The notes below the pieces were generated by a model. The model did not search any database. It was given only the letters and a program-made list of their open reading frames with translations, and had not been told where the DNA came from. Source: Capillimicrobium parvum (GTDB lineage Bacteria > Actinomycetota > Thermoleophilia > Solirubrobacterales > Solirubrobacteraceae). Taken from it: DNA of 64,000 nt. This document shows positions 29,454 to 38,407 of the stretch, piece by piece. Each line of letters opens with the position of its first letter. Positions within the stretch are counted from its first letter, which is position 1. The position numbers were made by a program, and so were the translations under genes. Location: assembly GCF_021172045.1 (NCBI RefSeq), contig NZ_CP087164.1:5889271-5953270 (forward strand). Reading direction: 5' to 3'.

Positions 29454-31649
29454 GTGAGAGCGCGACGGATCGCCTCAGTTCTGATGATGGTCCTCGGGGC
29501 GGTGTGTGTGATCGTCGCCGTCACGTTCGCCTACGCGCGCACGACGGTGCTGGACTCCGAGCAGTTCGCCGCCCGCGCCACGAACACCCTCGACGAGGCT
29601 GCCGTGCGCGACCTCGTCGCGACGAAGATCACCGACCAGGTCGTCCTCAAGGCGAACCGCAACCTCGTCGCCGTCCGCCCGCTCATCCAGTCGGCGGCCG
29701 GCGCGATCGTCGGCTCCAAGCCGTTTCAGAGCCTGTTCCACCGCGCCGCGGTCGACCTGCACCGCACGGTGTTCACGCGCAATCAGAACACCGCCACGCT
29801 GACCCTGGCCGACGTCGGCGTGCTGCTCACCGCCGCCCTCGAGCAGCTCGACCCGAAGATCGCCGAGCAGATCCCCGGCTCGCTCGACATCCGGATCGAC
29901 ACCGGCGACACCAGCGGGAACTCGCTGCAGCTGACCGACCTCGGGGAGGGGGTCGAGGGCCTCGCCTGGCTGTTCGGCATCGCCGCGGTCCTGCTGCTCG
30001 GCGGCGCCGTCTTCCTCGAACGCGACCGGCGGCGCGCGATCGTCCATGTGGGGATGGCGGTCGCGGGGTCCGGGGCGGTGCTCGTCCTCGCCTACCAGAT
30101 CGGGCGCGGCATCATGCTGGACCGCTTCAGCGTGCCGGAGGAGCGCGCCGCGGCCGCCGTGATCTGGGACGCCTTCCTGCAGGATCTGCGCACGTGGTCG
30201 CTGATCCTGCTCGCGGGCGGGACCGTGGTCGCCGCGGCGGCCGCCGCCCAGCTGCGCCCCGTCGACGTGCGCAGCCCGCTGCGGCGCGCCTGGGAGGTCA
30301 TCACGACCGTCCCGCAGACGCCCTGGCGGCGCGCCGGCCGGGCCGTGGTGCTGATCGTCGCCGGCGCGCTCATGATCGCGTGGCGTCAGTGGCTGCTCGA
30401 CCTCGCGCTGATCCTGCTCGGGATCTACGTCCTCTACCAAGGCGTCGAGGAGCTGCTGCGGATGCTCGCCGAGCGGGCCGAGCGCCGGCGGCCGCCCGCC
30501 CCCGAGCCGGCCGCGGTCCCGGCGACGGCCACGGCGGAAGCCGGGGCGGAAGCCGGAGCCGAGCCCGCGACGACGACCGGCGACTACGGCGGCCGCCGGC
30601 GCCCCGGGCCCTGGCTCGCCGGCGGCGTGGCCGGGGTGCTCGTCCTCCTGCTGATCGGCGCGCTCTTCGCCTCGGGCGGCACGCAGGCCGCGAAGACAGA
30701 GGCGGACATCACCGCCTGCAACGGCCACGCGGAGCTGTGCGACCGCACGATCGACGAGGTCGTCTTCCCCGGCACCCACAACTCGATGTCCGCGCAGACG
30801 TATCCGAACTGGCTGTTCTCCCAGCAGGAGAAGGGGATCGGCTCCCAGCTCGACGACGGCATCCGCGCGCTGCTCATCGACGCCCACTACGGCCAGCAGG
30901 TCGGCAAGAACGTCCGCACGGACCTCGACCTGCGCAAGGAGCGCGCGACGCTCGAGGCGCAGCTCGGCAAGCAGGCCGTCGACGCCGCGATCCGTATCCG
31001 CGACCGCGTCTTCGGCGGCGTCAAGCCGAACGTGCCACGGACGGAGTGGCTGTGCCACGGGTTCTGCGAGCTCGGGCACATCCCGTTGACGCAGGGCCTG
31101 TCCGAGGTGCGCGACTTCCTCGTCAAGAACCCGGACGAGGTGCTCATCATCGTCGTCGAGGACAAGGTCGTCACCGCGACCGACATCGAGAAGGCGGTGA
31201 AGGCGAGCGGTCTGATGCCCTACGTCTACACCGGGCGGGTCGGCAAGCCGTGGCCGACGCTGCGCGAGCTCATCGCCTCCGGCGGGCGCGTGATCATGAT
31301 GGGCGAGGACCATGGGGGCGATCCGAAGGTCCCCTGGTACCACCCGGCGTTCCGGTACATGCAGGAGACCCCGTACCACGCGGAGAACCCGTCACAGCTG
31401 ACCTGTGCCGTCAACCGCGGCGGCACGGAGGGCTCGCTGTTCCTGCTCAACAACTGGATCGACACGACCCCCGCCCCGCGCCCGTCGAATGCCGCCAAGG
31501 TCAACGCCTACGACACCCTGCTGCGGCGAGCCCGCGAGTGCCAGAAGGAGCGCGGGCTGCTGCCCAACGTCCTTGCGGTCGACTTCTACAAGACCGGGGA
31601 CGTCTTCGGGGTGGCCGACACCCTGAACGGCGTCGGGCGCGGCCGGTAG
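29454..31649 (+). CDS. Membrane protein with extracytoplasmic PI-PLC X-like phosphodiesterase domain
   Basis: 731 residues from GTG 29454. The N-terminal 400 residues form a membrane region: helix 1, an extracytoplasmic loop of about 150 residues, several helices, a cytoplasmic Ala/Glu/Pro linker and a last helix (GVAGVLVLLLIGALFASGG). The C-terminal 310 residues resemble the PI-PLC X catalytic barrel: VFPGTHNSMS (first catalytic His), DDGIRALLIDAHY, LCHGFCELGHIPLTQGLSEVRDFL (second His) and IIVVEDKV. Such domains cleave phosphodiester head groups of inositol or related lipids. It is bracketed by two paralogous DVYWSQEG membrane proteins. The actual lipid substrate is unknown. Confidence 0.82.
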   Translation: MRARRIASVLMMVLGAVCVIVAVTFAYARTTVLDSEQFAARATNTLDEAAVRDLVATKITDQVVLKANRNLVAVRPLIQSAAGAIVGSKPFQSLFHRAAVDLHRTVFTRNQNTATLTLADVGVLLTAALEQLDPKIAEQIPGSLDIRIDTGDTSGNSLQLTDLGEGVEGLAWLFGIAAVLLLGGAVFLERDRRRAIVHVGMAVAGSGAVLVLAYQIGRGIMLDRFSVPEERAAAAVIWDAFLQDLRTWSLILLAGGTVVAAAAAAQLRPVDVRSPLRRAWEVITTVPQTPWRRAGRAVVLIVAGALMIAWRQWLLDLALILLGIYVLYQGVEELLRMLAERAERRRPPAPEPAAVPATATAEAGAEAGAEPATTTGDYGGRRRPGPWLAGGVAGVLVLLLIGALFASGGTQAAKTEADITACNGHAELCDRTIDEVVFPGTHNSMSAQTYPNWLFSQQEKGIGSQLDDGIRALLIDAHYGQQVGKNVRTDLDLRKERATLEAQLGKQAVDAAIRIRDRVFGGVKPNVPRTEWLCHGFCELGHIPLTQGLSEVRDFLVKNPDEVLIIVVEDKVVTATDIEKAVKASGLMPYVYTGRVGKPWPTLRELIASGGRVIMMGEDHGGDPKVPWYHPAFRYMQETPYHAENPSQLTCAVNRGGTEGSLFLLNNWIDTTPAPRPSNAAKVNAYDTLLRRARECQKERGLLPNVLAVDFYKTGDVFGVADTLNGVGRGR

Positions 31650-31689
31650 CGCCCCGCAGCCCCGTCCCGCCCACCGCACGCGTGATCCG

Positions 31690-32514
31690 ATGCTCATCCT
31701 CCACCATCTGAACGCGGCCGTCGTCGTCAGCGTCGACCTGGTCCACACCGGGCAGGAGCCGGGCCGCGGCGCCGGGTTCCTGCTCCTGCTCGCCTTCCTG
31801 TGCTCGTTCGGCTTCATCCGCACGAGCGCCCGCCTCACGCGAAGCGTCTCCTGGTGGCCGGGGGGCGTGCAGACCGAGGGCGGCGTCCACCTGCACCACC
31901 TCGTGTGGGGCATCGTCCTGCTGCTCGTCTGCGGCTTCATCGCCTTCGCCACCGATCTCGAGACCCCGTGGTGGCAGATCACCGCGATCGGCTTCGGCAT
32001 CGGCGCCGGCTTCACGCTGGACGAGTTCGCCCTGTGGGTCCGCCTCCAGGACGTCTACTGGTCCCAGGAGGGCCGCGTGTCGCTCGACGCGGTCATCATG
32101 GCGACCGTCTTCGCCGCGCTCGTCGTGCTCGGCGTCCAGCCGTGGGGCCTGGACGAGTCGAGCTCGATCCTCGGCACCGTGGCGTGGGTGGTCATCACGC
32201 TCGTGCTGGCCGGGATCACGTTCATCAAGGGCCGGATCCTGTTCGGCGTCGTCGTGATCTTCATCCCCGTCGTGGGGGTATGGAGCGCCATCAGGCTGGC
32301 CAAGCCGAACTCACCCTGGGCGCGCCGGTACAGCGACGACAAGCGCGCCCGCGCGCAGCAGCGCTTCCGCCCCGACCGCCCGGGCGCGCGGCTCGGCCAG
32401 GACTTCCTGACGCTGATCGGGGGCGCGCCGAGCCTGCCCGACCCGCCGCCGCCGGTCCCGCCCAAGGACCCCAAGAAGGCGGCCGAGACGCCGCCGGCCG
32501 ACGCACCGGGCTGA
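31690..32514 (+). CDS. Membrane protein with HLHH and DVYWSQEG motifs, C-terminal basic/Pro tail
   Basis: 274 residues. About five or six membrane helices over the first 200 residues, then a cytoplasmic tail rich in Arg and later Pro/Lys. Shares SFGFIRTSARLTRS, GGVHLHHLVWG and LDEFALWVRLQDVYWSQEG with the protein at 28713-29159, so the two are paralogues. It begins 40 nt after the PI-PLC-like gene on the same strand, probably co-transcribed. No named family recognised. Confidence 0.78.
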   Translation: MLILHHLNAAVVVSVDLVHTGQEPGRGAGFLLLLAFLCSFGFIRTSARLTRSVSWWPGGVQTEGGVHLHHLVWGIVLLLVCGFIAFATDLETPWWQITAIGFGIGAGFTLDEFALWVRLQDVYWSQEGRVSLDAVIMATVFAALVVLGVQPWGLDESSSILGTVAWVVITLVLAGITFIKGRILFGVVVIFIPVVGVWSAIRLAKPNSPWARRYSDDKRARAQQRFRPDRPGARLGQDFLTLIGGAPSLPDPPPPVPPKDPKKAAETPPADAPG

Positions 32515-32561
32515 GCCATCGCGGCCGGGACGATGGCGTGGGCGGCGTCGCCTGGAAATGA

Positions 32562-32588
32562 CGAAACCCCGCGAGATGCGGGGCTTCG
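32562..32588 (-). terminator. Terminator of tRNA-Lys
   Basis: A CCCCGC/GCGGGG stem with GAGAT loop (32567-32583), extended by CGAA/TTCG beyond one mismatch, lies 5 nt after the tRNA 3' end on the minus strand and is followed by TTTCGTCATTT. It also lies between the convergent membrane-protein gene and the tRNA. Confidence 0.65.
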
Positions 32589-32593
32589 TGCAG

Positions 32594-32666
<73 letters not shown>

Positions 32667-32681
32667 GGGGGACCGGACATT

Positions 32682-33416
32682 TTAGCCGGTGGTCGATCCG
32701 GGCCCCGCCCCGGCGCCCGTCGCGCCGCCGGACGTGGTGCCGCCCGAGGCGCCGCCGGACGTCGAGCCGGTCTTGGCCTCGTCGAGCGTCTGCTTGAGCG
32801 TGTTCTTCTGGTCCGCGGGGGCGAGCTCGATCGCCCGCTGCGACGCGAGATCGCCCTTGCGGGTCTGGCCGGCCGCGTACGCGTAGACCGCCAGGTTCGC
32901 GTAGAGGCCGGACGACGCCGGCTGGCTGTCGATGACGTACTCCTGCGCCGCGACCGCCTTCTGGGCGCTGTTCAGGCCGCCCGGCTGCACGTAGAGCTGC
33001 ACCATGATGCTGGCGACGTTGCCGTCCACCTTGGCGGGCTTGAGCGCGAGGTACCTCTGCCAGGCGCGGTCGGCCGCCCGCAGCGACGGCAGCGCGTCCT
33101 TCGTGTACGTGCCGGTCGCCTGGTCGAAGTTCTTGCCGACCCCGGCGACCTGCGCCTGCGCGCGGGCCAGCGCCGCCCAGGCGGCGGCGTCGGCCGGCGT
33201 CCGGTTGACGCGGGTCTGGGCCTTCTCGACGTTCTTGGCGTAGATGTCGCCGCCGCCGCCCCCGCCGCTGTTGCCGCTGATCGCGTCGATCAGGCCGCCG
33301 CTCGTGGCCCCGCCGATCCCGAACAGGACGAGACCGCCTCCCATGAGGATCGCGAGCGTGAGATAGATGGCCTGGACGGTGCGACGCCGTCCCCGGCCGC
33401 GAAGGTCAAACAGCAT
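32682..33416 (-). CDS. TPR-like membrane-anchored protein
   Basis: 244 residues: basic N-terminus, one membrane helix (AIYLTLAILMGGGLVLFGIGG), a Gly linker, a helical region with TPR-like pairs (DAAAWAALARAQAQVAG, LRAADRAWQRYLALKP, SGLYANLAVYAYAAGQTRKG) and a Ser/Thr/Gly tail. Overlaps the tatC end by 11 nt and follows tatA-tatC on the same strand. Probably a scaffold or interaction protein at the outer membrane face; function unknown. Confidence 0.72.
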   Translation of the reverse strand: MLFDLRGRGRRRTVQAIYLTLAILMGGGLVLFGIGGATSGGLIDAISGNSGGGGGGDIYAKNVEKAQTRVNRTPADAAAWAALARAQAQVAGVGKNFDQATGTYTKDALPSLRAADRAWQRYLALKPAKVDGNVASIMVQLYVQPGGLNSAQKAVAAQEYVIDSQPASSGLYANLAVYAYAAGQTRKGDLASQRAIELAPADQKNTLKQTLDEAKTGSTSGGASGGTTSGGATGAGAGPGSTTG

Positions 33417-34395
33417 GCGTGTCCTCGGGGTCGACGATCTCCACCGCGTCCTTCGGAGCGAAGATCGAAGCGAGCAGGATACTCAGCTCGTACAGGATGA
33501 TCAGCGGCACCATGTCGATGAGCATCGACACGGGGTCCGTGCCGGGCAGCAGCATCGCCACGACGGCGATCGCCACGAGCGCGTAGCGGCGGTTCTTGCG
33601 CAGCTGCTTGACGGTGATGACCCGCAGGCGGGTGAGCGCCAGGATGCCCACCGGAACCTGGAAGACGAGCCCCATGGCGAGCAGGGTCATCGCGACGAAC
33701 TTGTAGTAGTCGCGGGCCTGGACGAGCACGTTGAACTCGTCGGTGTTGAAGTTCTGCAGGAACCGCACGGCGGCGGGCAGGACGAGGAAGTAGCCGAACG
33801 CGACGCCCGCGACGAACAACGCCGGGACCATCAACAGCAAGGGAACGGCCACGCGGCGTTCCTGGGGCGTGAACGCGGGCACGACGAACGCGTACGCCTG
33901 GTAGAGGATGATCGGCATCGCCAGGATGAGCGAGAACATCCCGGCGACGAGCAGCGTCATCATGAACGGCTCGCCGATGCCGAGCGTCACCGGCTTGTTG
34001 CCCGCGACGCTCGTCGGCAGGGCCTTCAGCGTGCGGTCGATCTCGGCGACTCGCGCCGCCATCTGCGCCCGCGTGGACTCCGACAGCCCGGAGCCCGGCT
34101 TGGCGAGCTCGGCGGCCAGCGACCGGTCCGACAGCGCGAGCGCGCGCACGGCCTTTTGCGCGGTGGAGATCTCCCCGAGCGGGCCCTGGCCCTTCTTGAT
34201 CTGCTTCTGCGTCTGGGACTCGAGCGGGTGGTTGACGATCGTCAGCAGCCGGTCGTTCTGCCAGAAGCAGAGGCCGAACATGACGATCACCGCGATCAGG
34301 CAGATGATCACCCGCGAGCGAAGCTCGTCGAGGTGATCGACGAGGCTCAGCCGCTCCTCGTGGCCGATCGGTCGGCGCAGAGCCGTCGAGGCCAC
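33406..34395 (-). CDS. tatC: Sec-independent protein translocase TatC
   Basis: 329 residues, six helices. The signature start SLVDHLDELRSRVIICLIAVI is followed by an enlarged first extracytoplasmic loop (about residues 60-160, rich in Ser/Lys/Ala), which makes this TatC about 70 residues longer than usual. Later helices carry the conserved QAYAFVVPAFTPQERR and FGYFLVLPAAVRFLQNFN. TatC recognises twin-arginine signals; a client, the Rieske protein, is encoded 4 kb away. Confidence 0.93.
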   Translation of the reverse strand: MASTALRRPIGHEERLSLVDHLDELRSRVIICLIAVIVMFGLCFWQNDRLLTIVNHPLESQTQKQIKKGQGPLGEISTAQKAVRALALSDRSLAAELAKPGSGLSESTRAQMAARVAEIDRTLKALPTSVAGNKPVTLGIGEPFMMTLLVAGMFSLILAMPIILYQAYAFVVPAFTPQERRVAVPLLLMVPALFVAGVAFGYFLVLPAAVRFLQNFNTDEFNVLVQARDYYKFVAMTLLAMGLVFQVPVGILALTRLRVITVKQLRKNRRYALVAIAVVAMLLPGTDPVSMLIDMVPLIILYELSILLASIFAPKDAVEIVDPEDTHAV

Positions 34396-34402
34396 GGGAC
34401 CG

Positions 34403-34687
34403 TCAGGTGCGCGGCTCGACCGGGGTGCCGGCCGGCTCGCCCTCGCGGGACGGCGGCGTGGCGGCGGGCGGCTCGGCCGGGGCGGCGGATGCGGCGGTCA
34501 GCGTCGCCTGGTCGGCGGGCGCCTCATCGCTGTCGCGATCGTCGTCCTTGCCGGTGATCGAGTCCTTGAACTCGCGCATACCGGTGCCGAGCGACTTGCC
34601 CAGGCCGGGCAGCCGCTTGGGGCCGAAGATCAGCAGCACGATCAGCAGCACGATGCCGATCTCCAGCGGCCCGATCTGGTTGAACAT
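34403..34687 (-). CDS. tatA: Twin-arginine translocase subunit TatA
   Basis: 94 residues from ATG 34687: short N-terminus, one helix (IGPLEIGIVLLIVLLIFGPKRLPGLGKSLG) with the FGPKRLP hinge and amphipathic helix that define TatA, then an acidic and Pro/Ala-rich tail. An upstream ATG at 34714 was rejected because a TACCCT -10 box lies between. tatC follows 7 nt downstream. Confidence 0.92.
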   Translation of the reverse strand: MFNQIGPLEIGIVLLIVLLIFGPKRLPGLGKSLGTGMREFKDSITGKDDDRDSDEAPADQATLTAASAAPAEPPAATPPSREGEPAGTPVEPRT

Positions 34688-34694
34688 GCCCTCC

Positions 34695-34700
34695 AGGGTA
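34695..34700 (-). promoter_or_regulatory. -10 box (TACCCT) of the tatA-tatC operon
   Basis: TACCCT ends 7 nt before ATG 34687; fixes the tatA start. Confidence 0.5.
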
Positions 34701-34794
34701 GCGGTCGGGGGCAAACGACGCCGAAGGTTCGCCCGCGAGACCCTGGCGCGAAAAAGCGTTCAAGTCGCGGGCGCGTGATGTCGATGAACGGGTC

Positions 34795-35208
34795 ATGAGC
34801 GCCCAGCCCGATCACCGGCACTACGTTCGCCGCGTCGTGCTGCCCAGCGGGAAGACCATCGAGGTCGTCTATTTCGAGGACCAGGTCCCGGCGCCCACCG
34901 AGCGGTCGGCCCCCCAGCACGACATCCACGTCTGCGGCACGTGCTCCAGCGAGCTCGTCTACCCGGTCGAGTGGCACGAGGCCGGCGCAACGCACTGGCA
35001 GGTCGCCCTGCGCTGCCCGAACTGCGAGTGGTCGGGCACCGGCGTCTTCGAGCAGCACGCCGTCGAGATCTTCGACGAGGAGCTGGACCGGGGCACGGAG
35101 GCCCTCGTCCGCGACCTCAAGCGCCTCGTGCAGGCGAACATGGAGGAGCAGGTCGAGCGCTTCATCGACGCGCTGCGCGACGACCACATCCTCCCCGACG
35201 ACTTCTAG
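34795..35208 (+). CDS. Zinc-ribbon protein of unknown function
   Basis: 137 residues, soluble. Two CxxC pairs (CGTC near residue 47 and CPNC near residue 79) make a zinc ribbon, followed by an acidic helical tail (DLKRLVQANMEEQVERFIDALRDDHILPDDF). No catalytic motif. Convergent with the prenyl synthase gene, 29 nt apart. Not a family I can name. Confidence 0.75.
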   Translation: MSAQPDHRHYVRRVVLPSGKTIEVVYFEDQVPAPTERSAPQHDIHVCGTCSSELVYPVEWHEAGATHWQVALRCPNCEWSGTGVFEQHAVEIFDEELDRGTEALVRDLKRLVQANMEEQVERFIDALRDDHILPDDF

Positions 35209-35237
35209 GCGGGCGCGCCCGCGAGGGGATCTCCCGT

Positions 35238-36182
35238 TCAGCTGTAGCGCTCGACGACGCTGTCGGCGACGAGCAGCAGCGCGTCGTCGTCGTAGGGCAG
35301 CTCGCGCTTGGCCTCCGCGACCATCGCGATCGCCCGCTCGCGTGCCTCGTCGAGCGCTCCGGTCGCCGCGATGCGGTCGCACACCGCCTGGGCCTCCTGC
35401 GGGGTGGAGGGCCGTGCGTCGCGCAGCGACGGGTCGCGCTCGCGCGCGAGGATGAACGGCAGCGTCACGGTGCCGTCGAGCAGGTCCGTGCCGCGCGGCT
35501 TGCCGGTCCGCTCCACCGGGCCCGAAACGTCGAGCACGTCGTCGAGCAGCTGGAAGGCGAGCCCGATGCGGCGGCCGAACCCGCCGAGCGCATCGACGGG
35601 CGCACCCGCCTCCAGGGCGCCGAGCCGGCAGGCGGCCTCGAACAGCCGCGCCGTCTTGAGCTCGCAGCGGTGCAGATAGCGCGCGACGCTCACGCCGGAG
35701 TCGAACGCGTCCTCGCGCTGGAGCAGCTCGCCGGCGGCGAGCGCCGAGCTCGCGTCCGACAGCACCCGCAGCTCGTCGGGGCGCGCGTTGGCGACCAGCT
35801 CGGCGAACGCGCGAGCGAACAGGTAGTCGCCGGTGGCGGTGGCGCGGGCGCGGCCGGCCGCCGCCCACACCGTCTCGCGCCCGCGGCGCAGCGACGCGGC
35901 GTCGAGCACGTCGTCGTGGACGAGCGTGGCGGAGTGCACCAGCTCGACGGCCACCGCCGCGCGGATCAGGCCGGCGTCGTCGCCGGGGTCCTCACCGGCG
36001 GCGAGGAGGACGAGCAGGGGCCGCAACCGCTTGCCGCCCGCCGCGATCGTGTCGCCCGCGAGGCGGTCCAGCGGCGGGGCGGCCTCCGCGGCGATCGCCC
36101 GCAGCCGCTGCTCGACGCGCTCCAGGCGGTCGCGCAGCGCGTCGCCCCGGGTCGCGACGACCGCGTCGACGTCCGTGCTCAT
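35238..36182 (-). CDS. Polyprenyl diphosphate synthase (trans-isoprenyl, quinone side chain)
   Basis: 314 residues. First aspartate-rich motif LVHDDVLD near residue 95 and second LLDDVLD near residue 215, with GGKRLRPLLVLL for the homoallylic pyrophosphate, identify the trans-prenyltransferase family. Overlap with menG (36179-36182) points to making the menaquinone side chain. Chain length cannot be read with certainty. Confidence 0.9.
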   Translation of the reverse strand: MSTDVDAVVATRGDALRDRLERVEQRLRAIAAEAAPPLDRLAGDTIAAGGKRLRPLLVLLAAGEDPGDDAGLIRAAVAVELVHSATLVHDDVLDAASLRRGRETVWAAAGRARATATGDYLFARAFAELVANARPDELRVLSDASSALAAGELLQREDAFDSGVSVARYLHRCELKTARLFEAACRLGALEAGAPVDALGGFGRRIGLAFQLLDDVLDVSGPVERTGKPRGTDLLDGTVTLPFILARERDPSLRDARPSTPQEAQAVCDRIAATGALDEARERAIAMVAEAKRELPYDDDALLLVADSVVERYS

Positions 36183-36868
36183 CCCTGGGTCACTTCGCCG
36201 ACGTGGATGGCGATGATGCCGCCGGCCGTGAGGATCCAGCGCAGATCGCGCATCCCGGCGCGCTGCATCGTCGCCGCCAGCGCCGCGGGCTGGGGAAAGC
36301 GCTTCACCGAGCTGGGCAGGTAGGAGTACGCGTCGGGATCGCCGGCCAGGCGCCCGACGAGCGGCACGACCCGGTCGAACCAGAGCGAGAAGAACGTGGA
36401 CAGCGGCGGTCGTGTGGGCGTCGTGATCTCGAGGACCACGACCCGGCCGCCGGGCCGCACGACCCGCGCCATCTCGCGCAGGCCGCGCTCGAGGTCGCCG
36501 AAGTTGCGGGCCCCGAAGCCCACGGTCGCCGCGTCGAACGCGTCGTCGGGATACGGCAGCGCCATGGCGTCGGCCTGCTCGAACCGGATGTTCGCCGCCT
36601 TCTGGCGCGCGCGCACGAGCATCCCCTCGGAGAAGTCGCTGCCCACGACCTCGGCCCCGCGCGACGCCGCCTCGATCGCCAGATCCCCCGTCCCGGTCGC
36701 GACGTCGAGCACCCGCGATCCCGGGCCGACCGCGGCCAGGTCGACCGCGCGCCGGCGCCAGCGGTGGTGCAGCCCCGCCGTCATGACGGAGTTCATCACG
36801 TCATAGACGCCGGCGATGCGGTCGAACATCGCTCGGACCTGACCCTCCGGAAGGGTCCCGGAGGTCAT
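36179..36868 (-). CDS. menG: Demethylmenaquinone methyltransferase
   Basis: 229 residues, class I SAM methyltransferase. MFDRIAGVYDVMNSVMTAGLHHRWRRRAV at the start and VLDVATGTGDLAIEAASRGAEVVGSDFSEGML are signatures of the UbiE/MenG group, as is GFGARNFGDLERGLREMARVVRPGG. Last methylation step of menaquinone synthesis. It lies between the bc1 genes, which use menaquinol, and a prenyl synthase gene. Confidence 0.92.
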   Translation of the reverse strand: MTSGTLPEGQVRAMFDRIAGVYDVMNSVMTAGLHHRWRRRAVDLAAVGPGSRVLDVATGTGDLAIEAASRGAEVVGSDFSEGMLVRARQKAANIRFEQADAMALPYPDDAFDAATVGFGARNFGDLERGLREMARVVRPGGRVVVLEITTPTRPPLSTFFSLWFDRVVPLVGRLAGDPDAYSYLPSSVKRFPQPAALAATMQRAGMRDLRWILTAGGIIAIHVGEVTQG

Positions 36869-36878
36869 CGGCGACCCC

Positions 36879-37613
36879 CTATTTGAGGGTCGACAGGAAG
36901 GCGACCATGTTGTTGAACTTGTCCTGCGGCAAGTCCTTGAACGACGGCATCGGCGCGGTCGGGTTGATGAGCGTCCGGGCGATGGCCTGCTCCGGGAGGC
37001 GGTTCGCGATGTCGGTCAGCGGCGGCCCGGGGCCGTCGTTGCCGTTCTCGCCGATCTTGTGGCATGCGAGGCAGCCCGACTGCGCAACCACGGCCTTGCC
37101 CGCGTTGTACTGGGCGAGCGTCTTGCCGCCGGCCTGCTGGACCGCCGCCGGTGTCTCGATCTCGATCTGCGTCGGGGAGCCGGCGTTGGCGCCCAGGTAC
37201 GTGAGATAGGCCATCGCGCAGATGACGAAGATGCCCGTCGCGGTGGCGATCGGCCGCCGCTCAGGCCTGCGCTCCGGGCCTCGGTCGATGAACGGCAGCA
37301 GGAAGAGGATGATCAGGCAGACCGTCGGGATGCCGAGGGTCGCCAGCGGGACCAGGTAGTCCGGCTTGATGATCCGCAGCAGCTCGAAGAGGAAGTAGAA
37401 GTACCACTCCGGCCGCGGCACGTAGGTGGTGGTCGTCGGGTCCGCCTTCGGCCCGAGCTCTGCGCCCAGGACGATCGACAGCGTGATGATCACCGCCATC
37501 ACGACGACCGCCATGATGGAGTCCTTGGCGACGGCGTACGGGAAGAACGGCTTGCCCTGCGCCTTCAGCTGCGCGTACTCGCGGAGGTACGCCTCCTTCT
37601 CCTGGCGATTCAC
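36879..37613 (-). CDS. qcrC: Menaquinol-cytochrome c reductase cytochrome b/c subunit (QcrC type)
   Basis: 244 residues. The N-terminal half is the subunit IV-like C-terminal part of cytochrome b (YVPRPEWYFYFLFELLRIIKPDYLVPLATLGIPT, three helices), the C-terminal half a c-type cytochrome with CLACH heme-binding motif and distal Met in APMPSF. This b/c fusion is the Bacillus-type arrangement of the complex. Start overlaps the qcrB stop (37610-37613). Confidence 0.93.
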   Translation of the reverse strand: MNRQEKEAYLREYAQLKAQGKPFFPYAVAKDSIMAVVVMAVIITLSIVLGAELGPKADPTTTTYVPRPEWYFYFLFELLRIIKPDYLVPLATLGIPTVCLIILFLLPFIDRGPERRPERRPIATATGIFVICAMAYLTYLGANAGSPTQIEIETPAAVQQAGGKTLAQYNAGKAVVAQSGCLACHKIGENGNDGPGPPLTDIANRLPEQAIARTLINPTAPMPSFKDLPQDKFNNMVAFLSTLK

Positions 37614-38407
37614 TTGGGCTCCTTCCGGAGCTCAGGATCGCTCTCGGCCTTCAGCCACGGCGGCGCGGTCGTGCCGAGCTTCGCCACCAGGTACAGATGG
37701 GCGCCGATCATCGCGGCGATCAACCCTGGGACGAGCAGCATGTGTATCGCGTAGAACCGCGACAAGGTGGTGGCGCTGAACTCCGGCCCGGCGAGCAGGA
37801 AGTCGTTGAGGTACGGCCCGACCAGCGGGCCCGTGCCGTTGATGTTCACGCCGACGATCGTCGCCCAGTAGGACCGCTGGTCGAAGGGCAGCAGGTAGCC
37901 GGTGAACGACATCAGCATCGTCAGCACCAGCAGGACCCCGCCGATGACCCAGTTGAGCTCGCGCGGATACTTGTAGGCCCCGAAGAAGAACGTCCTGCCC
38001 ATGTGCAGGAACACGAGGATCACCATCACCGACGAGCCCCACTTGTGCATGCCGCGCACGAACTCGCCGAGGAACGCCTCGTTGGTGATGTAGCGCGCCG
38101 ACTCGTAGGCGTTGGTGGGCGACGGGTCGTAGTACATCGCCAGGAAGACGCCGGTCACCGCCTGGTTGAGGAAGGCGAACATCGCGGCCGACCCCAGCGT
38201 GTAGAACCAGTTGGTCCCCTTCGGGACCTTCCGGAACATCATCCAGCGGGCGGCGCCCGACAGCGACGTGCGCTCGTCGACCCAGTCGACGGCGGAGATG
38301 CCGGCCTCCTTGGCGCCGTCGAGCGCGCCGGGGCGCTTCTCGCCGGGCGGGCGGGGCTGCGGCTTGAGCGAGTCTGGCAGCGGTGGGGCGGGGAGCTTCA
38401 GCTTCAT
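37610..38407 (-). CDS. qcrB: Menaquinol-cytochrome c reductase cytochrome b6 subunit
   Basis: 265 residues with four main helices carrying the two heme b groups; heme-ligand histidines are visible in HKWGSSVMVILVFLHMGRTFF and in FYAIHMLLVPGLIAAMIGAHLY. The Pro-rich N-terminal tail of about 45 residues is cytoplasmic. It forms the quinol-oxidising core with QcrC and the Rieske protein. The start overlaps the qcrA stop. Confidence 0.94.
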   Translation of the reverse strand: MKLKLPAPPLPDSLKPQPRPPGEKRPGALDGAKEAGISAVDWVDERTSLSGAARWMMFRKVPKGTNWFYTLGSAAMFAFLNQAVTGVFLAMYYDPSPTNAYESARYITNEAFLGEFVRGMHKWGSSVMVILVFLHMGRTFFFGAYKYPRELNWVIGGVLLVLTMLMSFTGYLLPFDQRSYWATIVGVNINGTGPLVGPYLNDFLLAGPEFSATTLSRFYAIHMLLVPGLIAAMIGAHLYLVAKLGTTAPPWLKAESDPELRKEPK

